NCBI GenBank assembly: GCA_934718155.1
Contig: CAKUZF010000017.1
Coordinates: 1-58,718 of the forward strand
Reading direction: 5' to 3'
From: an uncultured Parabacteroides sp.
GTDB lineage: Bacteria > Bacteroidota > Bacteroidia > Bacteroidales > Tannerellaceae
DNA: 58,718 nt
Numbering within the stretch: the first letter of the stretch is position 1; each line of letters opens with the position of its first letter. Both the position numbers and the translations under genes were made by a program. Positions 33,204 through 43,300 of the stretch are shown piece by piece. The notes beneath the pieces were generated by a model, which worked only from the letters and a program-made list of their open reading frames with translations, was not told where the DNA came from and did not search any database.

Positions 33204-35642
33204 ATGAAAGTATTGAAATTTGGCGGAACGTCCGTAGGTTCTGTGAATAGTATCTTGAGTGTGAAAAAGATTGTTGAGGCGATCGACGAACCTGTGATTG
33301 TGGTAGTATCAGCCTTAGGTGGTATCACCGATAAGCTGTTGAATACCTCTAAAATGGCCTCTCAGGGCGATTTGGCCTACGAGAAGGAGCTGTCGGAAAT
33401 CATCGCTCGCCATCTCGAAGTGATTGAGGGTGTGATCGAGGATCAGGTGGTGCGTATGGAGGTGCAGCGTAAAGCTATGGTGCTTCTTGAGGAGTTGAGC
33501 AACATCTTCAAGGGCGTTTACCTTATCAAAGATCTTTCGCCAAAGACCTCAGATACGATTGTGAGCTATGGCGAACGACTCTCATCTCTTATCGTGTCGA
33601 ACGTGATCAAGGAGGCCCAGCTGTTCGACTCACGTGCGTTTATCAAGACTGTAAAGCAATTCAATAAGCATATTGTCGATTTCGACTTGACGAATCAGTT
33701 AATAAAGGAGACCTTTAATCCGCTTCCCAAGGTGGCGTTGGTTCCGGGCTTCATCTCCAGTAACGCTCAGACGGGCGAGGTGACGAACTTGGGGCGTGGT
33801 GGCTCGGATTATACCGCCTCGATTTTGGCTTGTGCCTTGGGTGCACGTCTCTTGGAGATTTGGACAGATGTGGATGGCTTCATGACTGCCGATCCGCGTG
33901 TGATCTCGTCGGCTTATGTGATCGACCGCTTGACCTTTACGGAGGCGATGGAACTGTGCAACTTCGGTGCGAAAGTGATCTATCCGCCGACAATCTACCC
34001 CGTTTACCACAAGAATATCCCAATCCGTATTCTCAATACCTTCAATCCTTCCGCTCCTGGTACCTTCATCTCTCAGGAGAAGGTAAAGGAGGAGAGCAAG
34101 GCAATCATCAAGGGTATCTCTTCGATCAACGACACCTGCTTGATCACTGTGCAAGGTTTGGGTATGGTGGGCGTAATTGGTGTTAACTACAGAATCTTTA
34201 AGACGTTGGCGAAGAATGGCATCAGTGTGTTTATGGTGTCGCAGGCCAGCTCAGAGAACAACACTACTTTTGCAGTGCGTAATGCCGATGCCGACTTGGC
34301 GGTGCAGGTGCTCGACGAAGAGTTTGCGCTGGAACGTTCGCAAGGCGATATGAACGACACCGTGGCAGAGAAAGATTTGGCTACCGTGGCGATTGTGGGT
34401 GAGAACATGAAGCGTACACCAGGTATCGCAGGCAAGCTGTTCGGTACTTTGGGTCGCGCGGGTATCAGTGTGATCGCTTGTGCGCAGGGAGCTTCTGAGA
34501 CGAATATCTCTTTCGTCATTAAGCACAAGTATTTGCGTAAGGCGTTGAACTCCATTCACGACTCTTTTTTCTTGTCGGAATACAAAGTGTTGAACCTTTT
34601 TATAGCGGGTGTGGGTACGGTCGGCGGCAATCTGTTGGAGCAGATTCGCATTCAACAGCCGAAGCTGATGCAGCAGAATGGCTTGAAACTAAACGTAGTG
34701 GGCGTGGCCAATTCGCATCGTGCGTTGCTACGTCGCGACGGCATAGAGTTGGATAATTATCGTGATGCCTTGCAGCAGGAAGGGGAGCCGAGCAACCCAC
34801 AGCATCTTTGCGACGAGATCGTGAAGATGAACATTTTCAACTCCGTCTTTGTCGATTGTACGGCGAGTGCCGAGGTGGCGGCTATGTATGGCACCCTGAT
34901 GAATAACAACGTATCGGTCGTGGCGGCCAACAAGGAGGCTGCCTCTTCGCCCTACGAGAACTACATACGATTAAAGGAGACAGCACGCCATCGCGACATC
35001 AAGTTTCTTTTTGAGACAAATGTGGGAGCGGGCTTGCCCATCATCAATACGATGAACGACTTGATCAATAGTGGCGATCATATCTTGAAATTGGAAGCGG
35101 TGCTCTCAGGCACGCTAAACTATATATTCAATACGCTCCGGGCCGACATTCCCTTTAGCAAGGCGATTCTGATGGCTAAGGAGAATGGCTACTCTGAGCC
35201 TGACCCTCGCACCGACCTATGTGGTAAAGATGTCGTGCGTAAGCTGGTGATCTTGGCTCGTGAGGCGGGCTATCGAGTGGAGCAAAGCGATGTGAAGCGA
35301 AACCTCTTCGTGCCGGAATATCTCTTTGAGGGATCGCTTGAGGAGTTCTGGAAACAGTTGCCGAATCTGGATGCGCATTTCGAAGAGGAACGTCAGCGGT
35401 TGGAGGCTGAGGGCAAACATTTCCGCTTTGTGGCTCGCATGGAGAATGGAGCTTGCGAGGTGGGGTTGCAAGCGGTGGATAGCCATCATCCCTTCTTCGA
35501 CTTGGAGGGAAGCAACAACATCATCATGATCTCAACGGAGCGTTATCACGAGTATCCAATGGTGATCAAAGGTTATGGTGCCGGAGCCGACGTGACGGCT
35601 GCTGGCGTTTTTGCTGACATTATTTCGATTGCCAATATTTAA
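33204..35642 (+). CDS. thrA: Bifunctional aspartokinase/homoserine dehydrogenase I
   Basis: 812-residue cytoplasmic enzyme catalysing the first and third steps of the aspartate pathway towards threonine and methionine. The aspartokinase domain (about 1-290) starts MKVLKFGGTSVGS and has NLGRGGSDYTAS and EIWTDVDGFMTADPR. Two ACT domains (about 310-460) follow with NDTCLITVQGLGMVGV and VAIVGENMKRTPGIAGKLFGTL. The homoserine dehydrogenase domain begins LFIAGVGTVGGNLLEQI (about 469) and has VVAANKEAA, FETNVGAGLPIINT and GTLNYIFNTL. It is first in thrA-apgM-thrC, 12 bases before apgM, and sits behind a putative attenuator. Confidence 0.97.
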   Translation: MKVLKFGGTSVGSVNSILSVKKIVEAIDEPVIVVVSALGGITDKLLNTSKMASQGDLAYEKELSEIIARHLEVIEGVIEDQVVRMEVQRKAMVLLEELSNIFKGVYLIKDLSPKTSDTIVSYGERLSSLIVSNVIKEAQLFDSRAFIKTVKQFNKHIVDFDLTNQLIKETFNPLPKVALVPGFISSNAQTGEVTNLGRGGSDYTASILACALGARLLEIWTDVDGFMTADPRVISSAYVIDRLTFTEAMELCNFGAKVIYPPTIYPVYHKNIPIRILNTFNPSAPGTFISQEKVKEESKAIIKGISSINDTCLITVQGLGMVGVIGVNYRIFKTLAKNGISVFMVSQASSENNTTFAVRNADADLAVQVLDEEFALERSQGDMNDTVAEKDLATVAIVGENMKRTPGIAGKLFGTLGRAGISVIACAQGASETNISFVIKHKYLRKALNSIHDSFFLSEYKVLNLFIAGVGTVGGNLLEQIRIQQPKLMQQNGLKLNVVGVANSHRALLRRDGIELDNYRDALQQEGEPSNPQHLCDEIVKMNIFNSVFVDCTASAEVAAMYGTLMNNNVSVVAANKEAASSPYENYIRLKETARHRDIKFLFETNVGAGLPIINTMNDLINSGDHILKLEAVLSGTLNYIFNTLRADIPFSKAILMAKENGYSEPDPRTDLCGKDVVRKLVILAREAGYRVEQSDVKRNLFVPEYLFEGSLEEFWKQLPNLDAHFEEERQRLEAEGKHFRFVARMENGACEVGLQAVDSHHPFFDLEGSNNIIMISTERYHEYPMVIKGYGAGADVTAAGVFADIISIANI

Positions 35643-35654
35643 ATAGAAAAGCTT

Positions 35655-36860
35655 ATGAAACACATCATTATCTTGGGTGATGGCATGGCTGACGAACCAA
35701 TCGACTCTTTGGGAGGATTGACGCCGTTGCAATATGCCCAGACACCCTATATGGACGAGCTGGCACGCCTCGGTGTGACCGGACGAATGCGGACGGTGGC
35801 TGAAGGTTTTCATCCAGGTAGTGAGGTGGCCAATATGGCTGTCTTGGGCTACGACCTTCCCACAGTGTATGAGGGGCGAGGGGTCTTAGAGGCGGCCAGC
35901 ATGGGGGTGGAGCTGCAACCTGGCGATATGGCTATGCGTTGCAACCTTGTCTGTGTGGAGGGAGAGATGTTGAAGAATCACTCCGCTGGACATATCTCTA
36001 CCGAGGAGGCCGATGCGTTGATCTGCTATCTGAATGAGCGATTGGGCTCGGATCGGGTGCGCTTTTACACCGGTGTCTCTTATCGGCACCTGCTGGTGGT
36101 TAAAGGCGGCGACAAGCGCATAGACTGTACTCCTCCTCACGACGTGCCTTTGCACCCCTTTCGCCCTCTGCTCGTGAAAGCGGAGTTGGCTGAGGCACAA
36201 GCGACGGCCGACTTGCTGAACGATCTGATCTTGCGTTCGCAGGAGCTGTTGGAACAACACCCTGTCAACCTACGTAGAAGGGCGATGGGAAAAGACATGG
36301 CAAACAGCATTTGGCCTTGGTCGCCTGGTTATCGCCCGGCCATGCGCACGTTGCGCGAAATGTATGGGATTGGCCAAGGTGCGGTTATCTCGGCGGTGGA
36401 TCTGATTCGGGGTATAGGAGTATATGCTGGACTGAAAGTGTTGCATGTGGAGGGGGCAACAGGACTCTACGACACCAATTACGAGGGAAAGGCCGAGGCT
36501 GCTTTGCGGGCTTTAAAAGAGAATGATTTTGTCTATTTGCATATCGAGGCAAGCGATGAGGCGGGCCACGAAGGAGATGTGGATTTGAAGATTAAGACCA
36601 TAGAGAACCTGGATCGCCGGGCGATAGGTCCCATCTATGAGGCGCTGAAACAATGGAATGCCCCCGTGGCCATAGCGGTGCTGCCTGATCATCCTACCCC
36701 TTGCGCTGTGCGTACACACACGAGTCGGCCAGTGCCTTTCTTGATATGGAAGCCGGGCGAAACGCCTGACGGCGTGACACGTTTTGATGAGTTCTCGGTC
36801 GAGCAAGGCAAGTATGGCATTTTGGAAAAGGATCAATTTATCAAGGAGTTTTTAGCATGA
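35655..36860 (+). CDS. apgM: Cofactor-independent phosphoglycerate mutase homolog, probable homoserine kinase analog
   Basis: 401 residues in the alkaline phosphatase/iPGM superfamily, archaeal (ApgM) branch. The N-terminal metal site is IIILGDGMADEPID, the catalytic serine region is HPGSEVANMAVLGYD, and the C-terminal metal ligands are in HIEASDEAGHEGDVDLK and AVLPDHPTPCAVRTHT. Its position between thrA and thrC, with no thrB in the operon, supports the earlier proposal in the literature and SEED that this family replaces homoserine kinase in Bacteroidota and some other bacteria. That role is inference here. The stop overlaps thrC by four bases, so translation is coupled. Confidence 0.9.
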   Translation: MKHIIILGDGMADEPIDSLGGLTPLQYAQTPYMDELARLGVTGRMRTVAEGFHPGSEVANMAVLGYDLPTVYEGRGVLEAASMGVELQPGDMAMRCNLVCVEGEMLKNHSAGHISTEEADALICYLNERLGSDRVRFYTGVSYRHLLVVKGGDKRIDCTPPHDVPLHPFRPLLVKAELAEAQATADLLNDLILRSQELLEQHPVNLRRRAMGKDMANSIWPWSPGYRPAMRTLREMYGIGQGAVISAVDLIRGIGVYAGLKVLHVEGATGLYDTNYEGKAEAALRALKENDFVYLHIEASDEAGHEGDVDLKIKTIENLDRRAIGPIYEALKQWNAPVAIAVLPDHPTPCAVRTHTSRPVPFLIWKPGETPDGVTRFDEFSVEQGKYGILEKDQFIKEFLA

Positions 36861-38152
36861 AATATTATAGTACAAACAGACTGGCTCCTCTGGCCACGCT
36901 GGAGGAGGCGGTAGTGAAAGGATTGGCAGACGATAAGGGACTCTATATGCCCGAATATATCCCTCGGTTGGAGCCACAGGCGATTGAGCGGATGAAAGAG
37001 CAATCGTTCCACGAGATCGCTTGCACGGTGGCAAGAGCTTTTTTCGGCGAGGATATTGAACCCGCTACGCTCGATCGGTTGGTGTGTGATACTCTTTCGT
37101 TCGAGACTCCTGTAGTCGAGGTGAAAGATCCTATTTACAGCCTCGAACTATTTCACGGTCCGACATTGGCGTTCAAAGATGTAGGTGGACGATTTATGGC
37201 TCGTCTCTTGGGTTATTTCATCCAGAGAGAGGGGCTGAAGGAGGTGAACGTTTTGGTTGCTACCTCGGGAGATACCGGCAGCGCCGTGGCAAATGGTTTC
37301 CTTGGTGTGCCGGGCATTCATGTCTATGTGCTTTATCCGAAGGGAAAGGTCAGTCCGATCCAGGAGTGCCAGTTTACCACCTTGGGACAGAATATAACGG
37401 CCTTGGAGATAGACGGCACATTCGACGATTGCCAGGCTTTGGTGAAGGCTGCCTTTATGGATGATACGCTGAATGCCCACATGAAGCTGACATCGGCCAA
37501 CTCCATCAATGTGGCGCGGCTCCTGCCTCAATCGTTTTACTATTTCAATGCGTGGGCGCAACTGGCTCGGCAGGGAAAAGCCGACGAACTGGTTGTCTGT
37601 GTGCCAAGTGGAAACTTTGGTAACATCACGGCTGGCCTCTTTGCCCATCGCATGGGCTTGCCTATCAAACGCTTCGTGGCGGCCAACAATCGCAATGATG
37701 TCTTTCTTGAATACTTGCATACGGCAGTCTATACGCCTCGTCCATCAGTTGCAACCTTGGCCAATGCGATGGATGTAGGCAATCCGAGCAACTTTGCCCG
37801 TATCGCTGATCTCTATGATTATAGGGCGATTTGTGAATTAATTAGTGGTTGTCGTTATACCGATGAGCAGATCGCTGAGGCGATTGCTCGTTGCTATAAT
37901 GCGACGGGTTACCTGCTCGATCCGCATGGTGCGTGTGGGTATCGTGCATTGGAGGAAACGCTGCAACCTGGCGAGACAGGCCTATTCTTAGAGACTGCCC
38001 ATCCTGCGAAGTTTAAGCAGACGGTCGATCGGATTTTAGGAACCGACATTGAGATTCCAGCTCGCCTATGCGCCTTTATGGCTGGGAAAAAGCAAAGCGT
38101 TGAACTCCAGAAGGATTTCGAGTGTTTCAAACGCTACCTGTTGGAGCGATAG
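36857..38152 (+). CDS. thrC: Threonine synthase
   Basis: 431-residue PLP enzyme that converts phosphohomoserine to threonine. The Schiff-base lysine is K107 in FHGPTLAFKDVGGRFMAR, and the phosphate cup ATSGDTGSAVANGF follows. The N-terminal MKYYSTN domain and the C-terminal region LETAHPAKF are those of the longer (about 430-residue) bacterial class. It is the last gene of the thr operon, and its stop codon lies in the loop of a perfect 11-bp hairpin. Confidence 0.97.
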   Translation: MKYYSTNRLAPLATLEEAVVKGLADDKGLYMPEYIPRLEPQAIERMKEQSFHEIACTVARAFFGEDIEPATLDRLVCDTLSFETPVVEVKDPIYSLELFHGPTLAFKDVGGRFMARLLGYFIQREGLKEVNVLVATSGDTGSAVANGFLGVPGIHVYVLYPKGKVSPIQECQFTTLGQNITALEIDGTFDDCQALVKAAFMDDTLNAHMKLTSANSINVARLLPQSFYYFNAWAQLARQGKADELVVCVPSGNFGNITAGLFAHRMGLPIKRFVAANNRNDVFLEYLHTAVYTPRPSVATLANAMDVGNPSNFARIADLYDYRAICELISGCRYTDEQIAEAIARCYNATGYLLDPHGACGYRALEETLQPGETGLFLETAHPAKFKQTVDRILGTDIEIPARLCAFMAGKKQSVELQKDFECFKRYLLER

Positions 38153-38163
38153 CGCTCCAACAG
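38138..38163. terminator. Bidirectional hairpin containing the thrC stop codon
   Basis: CTGTTGGAGCG (38138-38148) and CGCTCCAACAG (38153-38163) are a perfect 11-bp inverted repeat around ATAG, which holds the thrC TAG. It separates the convergent thrC and ABC-F genes. T tracts are weak on both sides (TTCTCGTTT on the plus strand). Confidence 0.65.
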
Positions 38164-38179
38164 CTTCTCGTTTGCCAGT

Positions 38180-40120
38180 TTAGCCTTGTTGCAAGGCTTC
38201 CAGCTCCATCTGTCGCTCGGTCCATTCGTCCATAGCGGCAGAGAGGGCTTGCTTGCGGGCAGCATAGTCGGTGTAGAGTGAGGTGTCGGAAGCCCCTTCG
38301 GGTGTAGCCAGTCGAGCCTCAATCTCGGCGATCTCCTGCTCTAAGGTGTTGATGCGTGCCTCGGCATCGCTCACGGCTTTCTCTGCCTTCTTGATTGCTT
38401 TGCTCAGCTCTTTGCGTGCTTCGTAGGAGAGCTTGTTTTGTGAGACGGGCGCAGCCTCTTCCACCGCTCCGGCCGTTGGTTTGACTGTGCGTTCCAGTTC
38501 GGCGAGGCTTTCCATCTTCTTGTGCTCCAAGAAATCGTAGATGCCGCCTAAGTGCTCCACCACACGCTGGTTGCCAAACTCATACACCTTGTCTACCAGC
38601 CCGTCGAGGAACTCACGGTCGTGTGAGACGAGGATCACTGTGCCATCGAACGCCTTGATTGCATCTTTCAACACATCCTTCGAACGCATGTCGAGGTGGT
38701 TGGTCGGCTCATCGAGAATCAGCAGATTGACGGGCTCCAGCAGTAGACGGATCATTGCCAAGCGGGTGCGTTCGCCGCCCGATAACACTTTCACCTTCTT
38801 GTCAGACGCTTCGCCTCCAAACATGAAAGCGCCCAGCAGATCGCGTATCTTCAGGCGCATATCTCCTTGGGCAACATAGTCGATTGTGTCGAACACAGTT
38901 ATGTTTTCATCCAGCAGCTGCGCTTGGTTTTGGGCAAAGTAGCCGATTTTTACGTTGTGGCCGATCTGTAGTTTACCCGTGAAATCGTTGATCTCGCCCA
39001 TGATACACTTTACCAGAGTGGATTTACCTTCGCCGTTCTTTCCTACGAAGGCCACCTTGTCGCCTCGGTGGATCGTCAGTGTCACATGGTCGAACACCGT
39101 GTGCTCACCATAGCACTTACCTACCTCCTCACAGATTACGGGGTAGGAGCCTGAGCGGGGTGCGGGCGGGAACTTCAGGTTGAGCATCGCTGTGTCCACT
39201 TCGTCCACCTCGATACGCTCCACCTTCTCCAACTGCTTGATGCGCGACTGAACCTGCACGGCCTTAGTCGCTTTGTAGCGGAATCGCTCGATAAAGGCCT
39301 CTGTGTCGGCCAGTTTCTTTTGTTGGTTCTCATAGGCTCGCAACTGCTGCTCTCGTCGCTCCTTGCGCAGCTCTACATATTCGTCGTATTTCACTTTATA
39401 GTCGTAGATGTGCCCCAGCTCGATCTCGATGGTGCGGAAGGTCGTGTTGTTGATGAAGGCTCGATCGTGCGATACGAGGATCACGGCGTTAGCTCGGGTT
39501 GCGATGAAGTTTTCCAGCCATTGGATAGACTCGATGTCAAGGTGATTGGTAGGCTCGTCAAGAAGGAGTACGTCAGGTTGCTGAAGCAAGAGTTTAGCCA
39601 GCTCGATACGCATACGCCAGCCGCCGCTGAACTCGGCAGTGGGGCGGTCGAAGTCGGTGCGTTTGAATCCTAATCCCATCAGGGTGCGCTCCAGCTCCGC
39701 CTGGTAGTTGTTGCCTCCCATCATCTGGAAATGCTCTGTCAGGTAGGTCATGCGGTCGATCAGTTTCTGGTAAGCCTCCGATTCGTAGTCGGTTCGCTCG
39801 GCCAACTCGATATTCAGTCGCTCGATCTCGGCCTCCATCTCGTGGATGTGGGCGAACGCCAGCTCTGCTTCTTCGCGAACCGTGTGATTGTCTACAAGCT
39901 GCATGTGCTGTGGCAGATAGCCGATACTCACCTCCTTAGGAACACTGACGCTGCCACCTGTGGGCGACTGCACGCCAGCGAAGATTTTTAACAGCGTTGA
40001 TTTGCCTGCTCCATTCTTGCCCACCAAAGCGATGCGGTCTTTCTTGTTTACTACAAATGAAATATCGTCAAATAAGGTAAACCCGCCAAACTCGACGGTC
40101 AATCCTTCCACTGAGATCAT
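38180..40120 (-). CDS. ABC-F family ATPase
   Basis: 646-residue cytoplasmic protein with two ABC domains and no membrane segment. Walker A motifs are GKNGAGKST (34-42) and GKNGEGKST in the second domain; signatures are FSGGWRMRIELAK and LSGGERTRLAM; Walker B motifs are LLLDEPTNHLD and LILDEPTNHLD. The interdomain linker is highly charged (RKERREQQLRAYENQQKKL), and a C-terminal coiled coil of about 90 residues follows. ABC-F proteins act on the ribosome E site in translation or antibiotic protection. It resembles the housekeeping Uup/YdiF type rather than a known resistance factor, but subfamily is not certain. Confidence 0.93.
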   Translation of the reverse strand: MISVEGLTVEFGGFTLFDDISFVVNKKDRIALVGKNGAGKSTLLKIFAGVQSPTGGSVSVPKEVSIGYLPQHMQLVDNHTVREEAELAFAHIHEMEAEIERLNIELAERTDYESEAYQKLIDRMTYLTEHFQMMGGNNYQAELERTLMGLGFKRTDFDRPTAEFSGGWRMRIELAKLLLQQPDVLLLDEPTNHLDIESIQWLENFIATRANAVILVSHDRAFINNTTFRTIEIELGHIYDYKVKYDEYVELRKERREQQLRAYENQQKKLADTEAFIERFRYKATKAVQVQSRIKQLEKVERIEVDEVDTAMLNLKFPPAPRSGSYPVICEEVGKCYGEHTVFDHVTLTIHRGDKVAFVGKNGEGKSTLVKCIMGEINDFTGKLQIGHNVKIGYFAQNQAQLLDENITVFDTIDYVAQGDMRLKIRDLLGAFMFGGEASDKKVKVLSGGERTRLAMIRLLLEPVNLLILDEPTNHLDMRSKDVLKDAIKAFDGTVILVSHDREFLDGLVDKVYEFGNQRVVEHLGGIYDFLEHKKMESLAELERTVKPTAGAVEEAAPVSQNKLSYEARKELSKAIKKAEKAVSDAEARINTLEQEIAEIEARLATPEGASDTSLYTDYAARKQALSAAMDEWTERQMELEALQQG

Positions 40121-40151
40121 ACTCTATACTATATTATTATATATCGAGTCG

Positions 40152-40159
40152 CAAAGGTA
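40152..40159 (-). promoter_or_regulatory. -7 box for the ABC-F gene
   Basis: On the minus strand the sequence is TACCTTTG, a perfect TAnnTTTG, 32 bases before the ATG. Confidence 0.55.
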
Positions 40160-40160
40160 C

Positions 40161-40196
40161 ATAAAAAAAAGGAGAAATCATCTCGATCTCTCCTTT
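40161..40196 (-). terminator. Terminator-like hairpin upstream of the ABC-F gene
   Basis: On the minus strand AAAGGAGA (40189-40196) pairs with TCTCCTTT (40168-40175) over a 13-base loop and runs into eight T. It lies just upstream of the ABC-F -7 box. No gene ends here on this strand, so it may stop antisense transcription, end a small RNA from 40200-40350, or act in a longer leader. Confidence 0.55.
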
Positions 40197-40351
40197 CCAA
40201 CAATCTAACTCAATTTAAAAATAAATGCCCCTTTTTTCTGTTTGCAGTGGCAAAGAAAGAACTTTTTTATTAATTGAGCAAATGAAATCAAGAATATTAT
40301 CAAAAAATAGTTATCTTCGTGGCCGATAACATTTATTGTATTTTGAATTCT

Positions 40352-43300
40352 ATGAGATTCTTGAAAAAAATGATTCTACTGGGAGCTCTAGGCGGCTTTT
40401 GCCTGAGTGGCACGCTGGCGCAGGCTCCGCAAGAGGTGTTACCTTATTGGCAGGACATTCAGGTGGTGCAGGTAGGCAAAGAGCTTCCACGCAGTTCATT
40501 CATGACTTATCCTGACCAAGCGAGCGCACGCTCCGGCCGTTACGAGCAAAGCCCTTACTACCAACTGCTGAATGGCACTTGGCGTTTTCGCTTCGTAGAA
40601 GCCTATAAGGAGTTGCCAGCCGATTGTGTCGCTCCAGAGGCCGATCTGAGTGGATGGGGCGAGATTCAAGTGCCTGGCAACTGGGAGATGCAAGGCCACG
40701 GAACGGCTATCTATACCAACCATGGCTACGAGTTTAAGCCCCGCAATCCGATGCCTCCACAACTGCCCGAGGCAAATCCCGTGGGCGTTTATCGCCGCGA
40801 GATAGAGGTGCCGGCCGCTTGGGATGGTCGAGATATCTACCTTCATATAGCTGGAGCGAAGAGTGGACTCTACGTCTATCTCAACGGACAGGAGGTGGGC
40901 TATAGCGAGGATTCGAAAAACCCCGCCGAATTCCTGCTCAACAACTATCTGAAGCCTGGCAAAAATGTGTTAGCACTGAAGATATTCCGATGGAGTACGG
41001 GCTCTTACTTGGAATGCCAAGACTTTTGGCGTATCAGCGGCATCGAGCGTGATGTCTTCCTTTGGTCACAGCCTAAGGCGGGCGTGCAAGACTTCCGAGT
41101 GGTTTCTACGCTCGATGACAGCTACCGCGACGGTCAGTTCCGCCTTGCCATTGATTTGAAGAACCATACGGCAGAGGCTCGCCGTCTTGGCGTGGCTTAT
41201 GAGTTGCTCGATGACGCAGGCAAAACAGTCGCTTCGGGCAAGCAGGCTCTATGGGTGAGTCCCACGGGCCCACAGACCGCTTCTTTCGAGGCTCGTATTC
41301 CTGGTGTGGCCGCTTGGAGTGCGGAGCACCCCAACCTCTACCAGCTCTTGATGCGTGTGGAGGAGGAGGGAGGCGAAACCTTGGAGGTCGTTCCCTTCCG
41401 TGTTGGTTTCCGTCGCATCGAGATGAAGCAACTTGATCAGAAAGCGGCCAATGGCAAGCCTTACACGGTATTGCTCTTCAACGGGCAGCCAGTCAAGTTT
41501 AAGGGCGTCAATATCCACGAGCATAATCCAGAGACTGGGCATTATGTCAGCGAAGAGCTGATGCGAAAGGACTTTGAGCTGATGAAGCGCAATAACCTCA
41601 ATGCCGTGCGCCTTTGCCACTATCCGCAGGACAGACGCTTCTATGAGCTTTGCGACGAGTATGGTCTCTACGTGTACGACGAGGCTAATATCGAGTCGCA
41701 CGGCATGTACTACAAGCTGAATAAGGGTGGTACGCTGGGCAATAATCCCGAGTGGCTCTTGCCGCACATGGATCGCACCATCAATATGTATGAGCGCAAT
41801 AAGAACCATGCTTCGGTCACCTTTTGGTCGCTTGGCAATGAGGCTGGAAATGGCTATAATTTCTATCAAACCTACCTTTATTTAAAGAATAAAGAGAAGG
41901 GCGGCATGAATCGCCCCGTCAATTACGAGCGTGCTCTTTGGGAGTGGAACACCGATATGTATGTGCCGCAGTATCCCGATGCGCAATGGCTCGAGACGAT
42001 TGGTCGCGAAGGAAGCGATCGCCCCATCATGCCCTCAGAGTATGCTCATGCCATGGGTAATTCGACCGGCAACCTGTGGGACCAGTGGAAGGCTATCTAT
42101 AAATACCCCAACCTGCAGGGAGGCTTCATTTGGGACTGGGTGGATCAGGGTTTGTTGCAGACCGACCCGAAGAACGGCCGCTCATTCTACGCTTATGGAG
42201 GCGACTTTGGAACCGATATGCCAAGCGATGGAAACTTCCTCTGTAATGGCTTGGTTGGACCCGACCGCACGCCTCATCCCGGCATGGCCGAGGTGAAGTA
42301 TGCCCACCAAAACGTAGGTTTCGAGGCTGTCGATCTGGAGAAGGGGCTTTTTCGCATTAACAACCGGTTCTACTTCAGCGATCTGGATGGTTATACACTG
42401 CATTATACGGTGACGGCCAACGAGCGCATCATTCGTCGTGGACAGACACGCCTTTCACTTGCGCCGCAACAAACGGCCGACTATACTGTGCCCCTCGATG
42501 GCCTGAAGCCTCAACCCGGCACTGAGTATTTCGTCAACTTTACGGTGACTACCAACCAGCCGACATCGCTGATCCCTGCCGGTTACGAGGTGGCAGCCGA
42601 CCAGTTCCGCCTCCCCATTGAGCCGCTTCCGACAAACTTGCGTCTGAAGGGGCCGAAACTCTCTGTTTCCGACGAAGGCGATAACCTGTCTGTTTCCTCG
42701 TCGAAGGTGCATTTTGTGTTCCAGAAATCTACGGGCACTGTCACTTCCTATCAGGTGGATGGCGTGGAATACTTTAACGAAGGTTTCGGCCTGCGCCCCA
42801 ACTTCTGGCGTGCTCCAACCGACAACGACTATGGCAACGGCATGCCTAAACGCCTACAGGTGTGGAAGCAAAGCAGCCGAGATTTCAAATTGGCCGATGC
42901 GGCGCTCAGTATGGAGGGCGAAGATGCCTTGATTCGCATCAGCTATCTTTTGCCTGCGGGCAACCTCTACCTTGTTAGCTACAGGGTACATCCCAGCGGA
43001 GTGGTCAAAGTGGATGCCCACTTCACTTCCACCGAGATGAGTGCCGCTGAAACTGAACTCTCAGAGGAGGCTCGCACCGCCACCTTCACCCCAGGTAGAG
43101 ACGCCGCTCGCCGAGAGGCCTCGAAGCTCAATGTCCCCCGCATCGGTATGCGCTTCCGTCTGCCTCAGGGCATGAATCGTTTGGATTATTTCGGCAGAGG
43201 TCCGCAGGAGAATTATTGGGATCGCAAGGCGGGCAGTCTCGTTGGCCGCTGGCAGAGCAGTGTGGAGCAGCAATATGTACCCTATGTGCGTCCACAGGAG

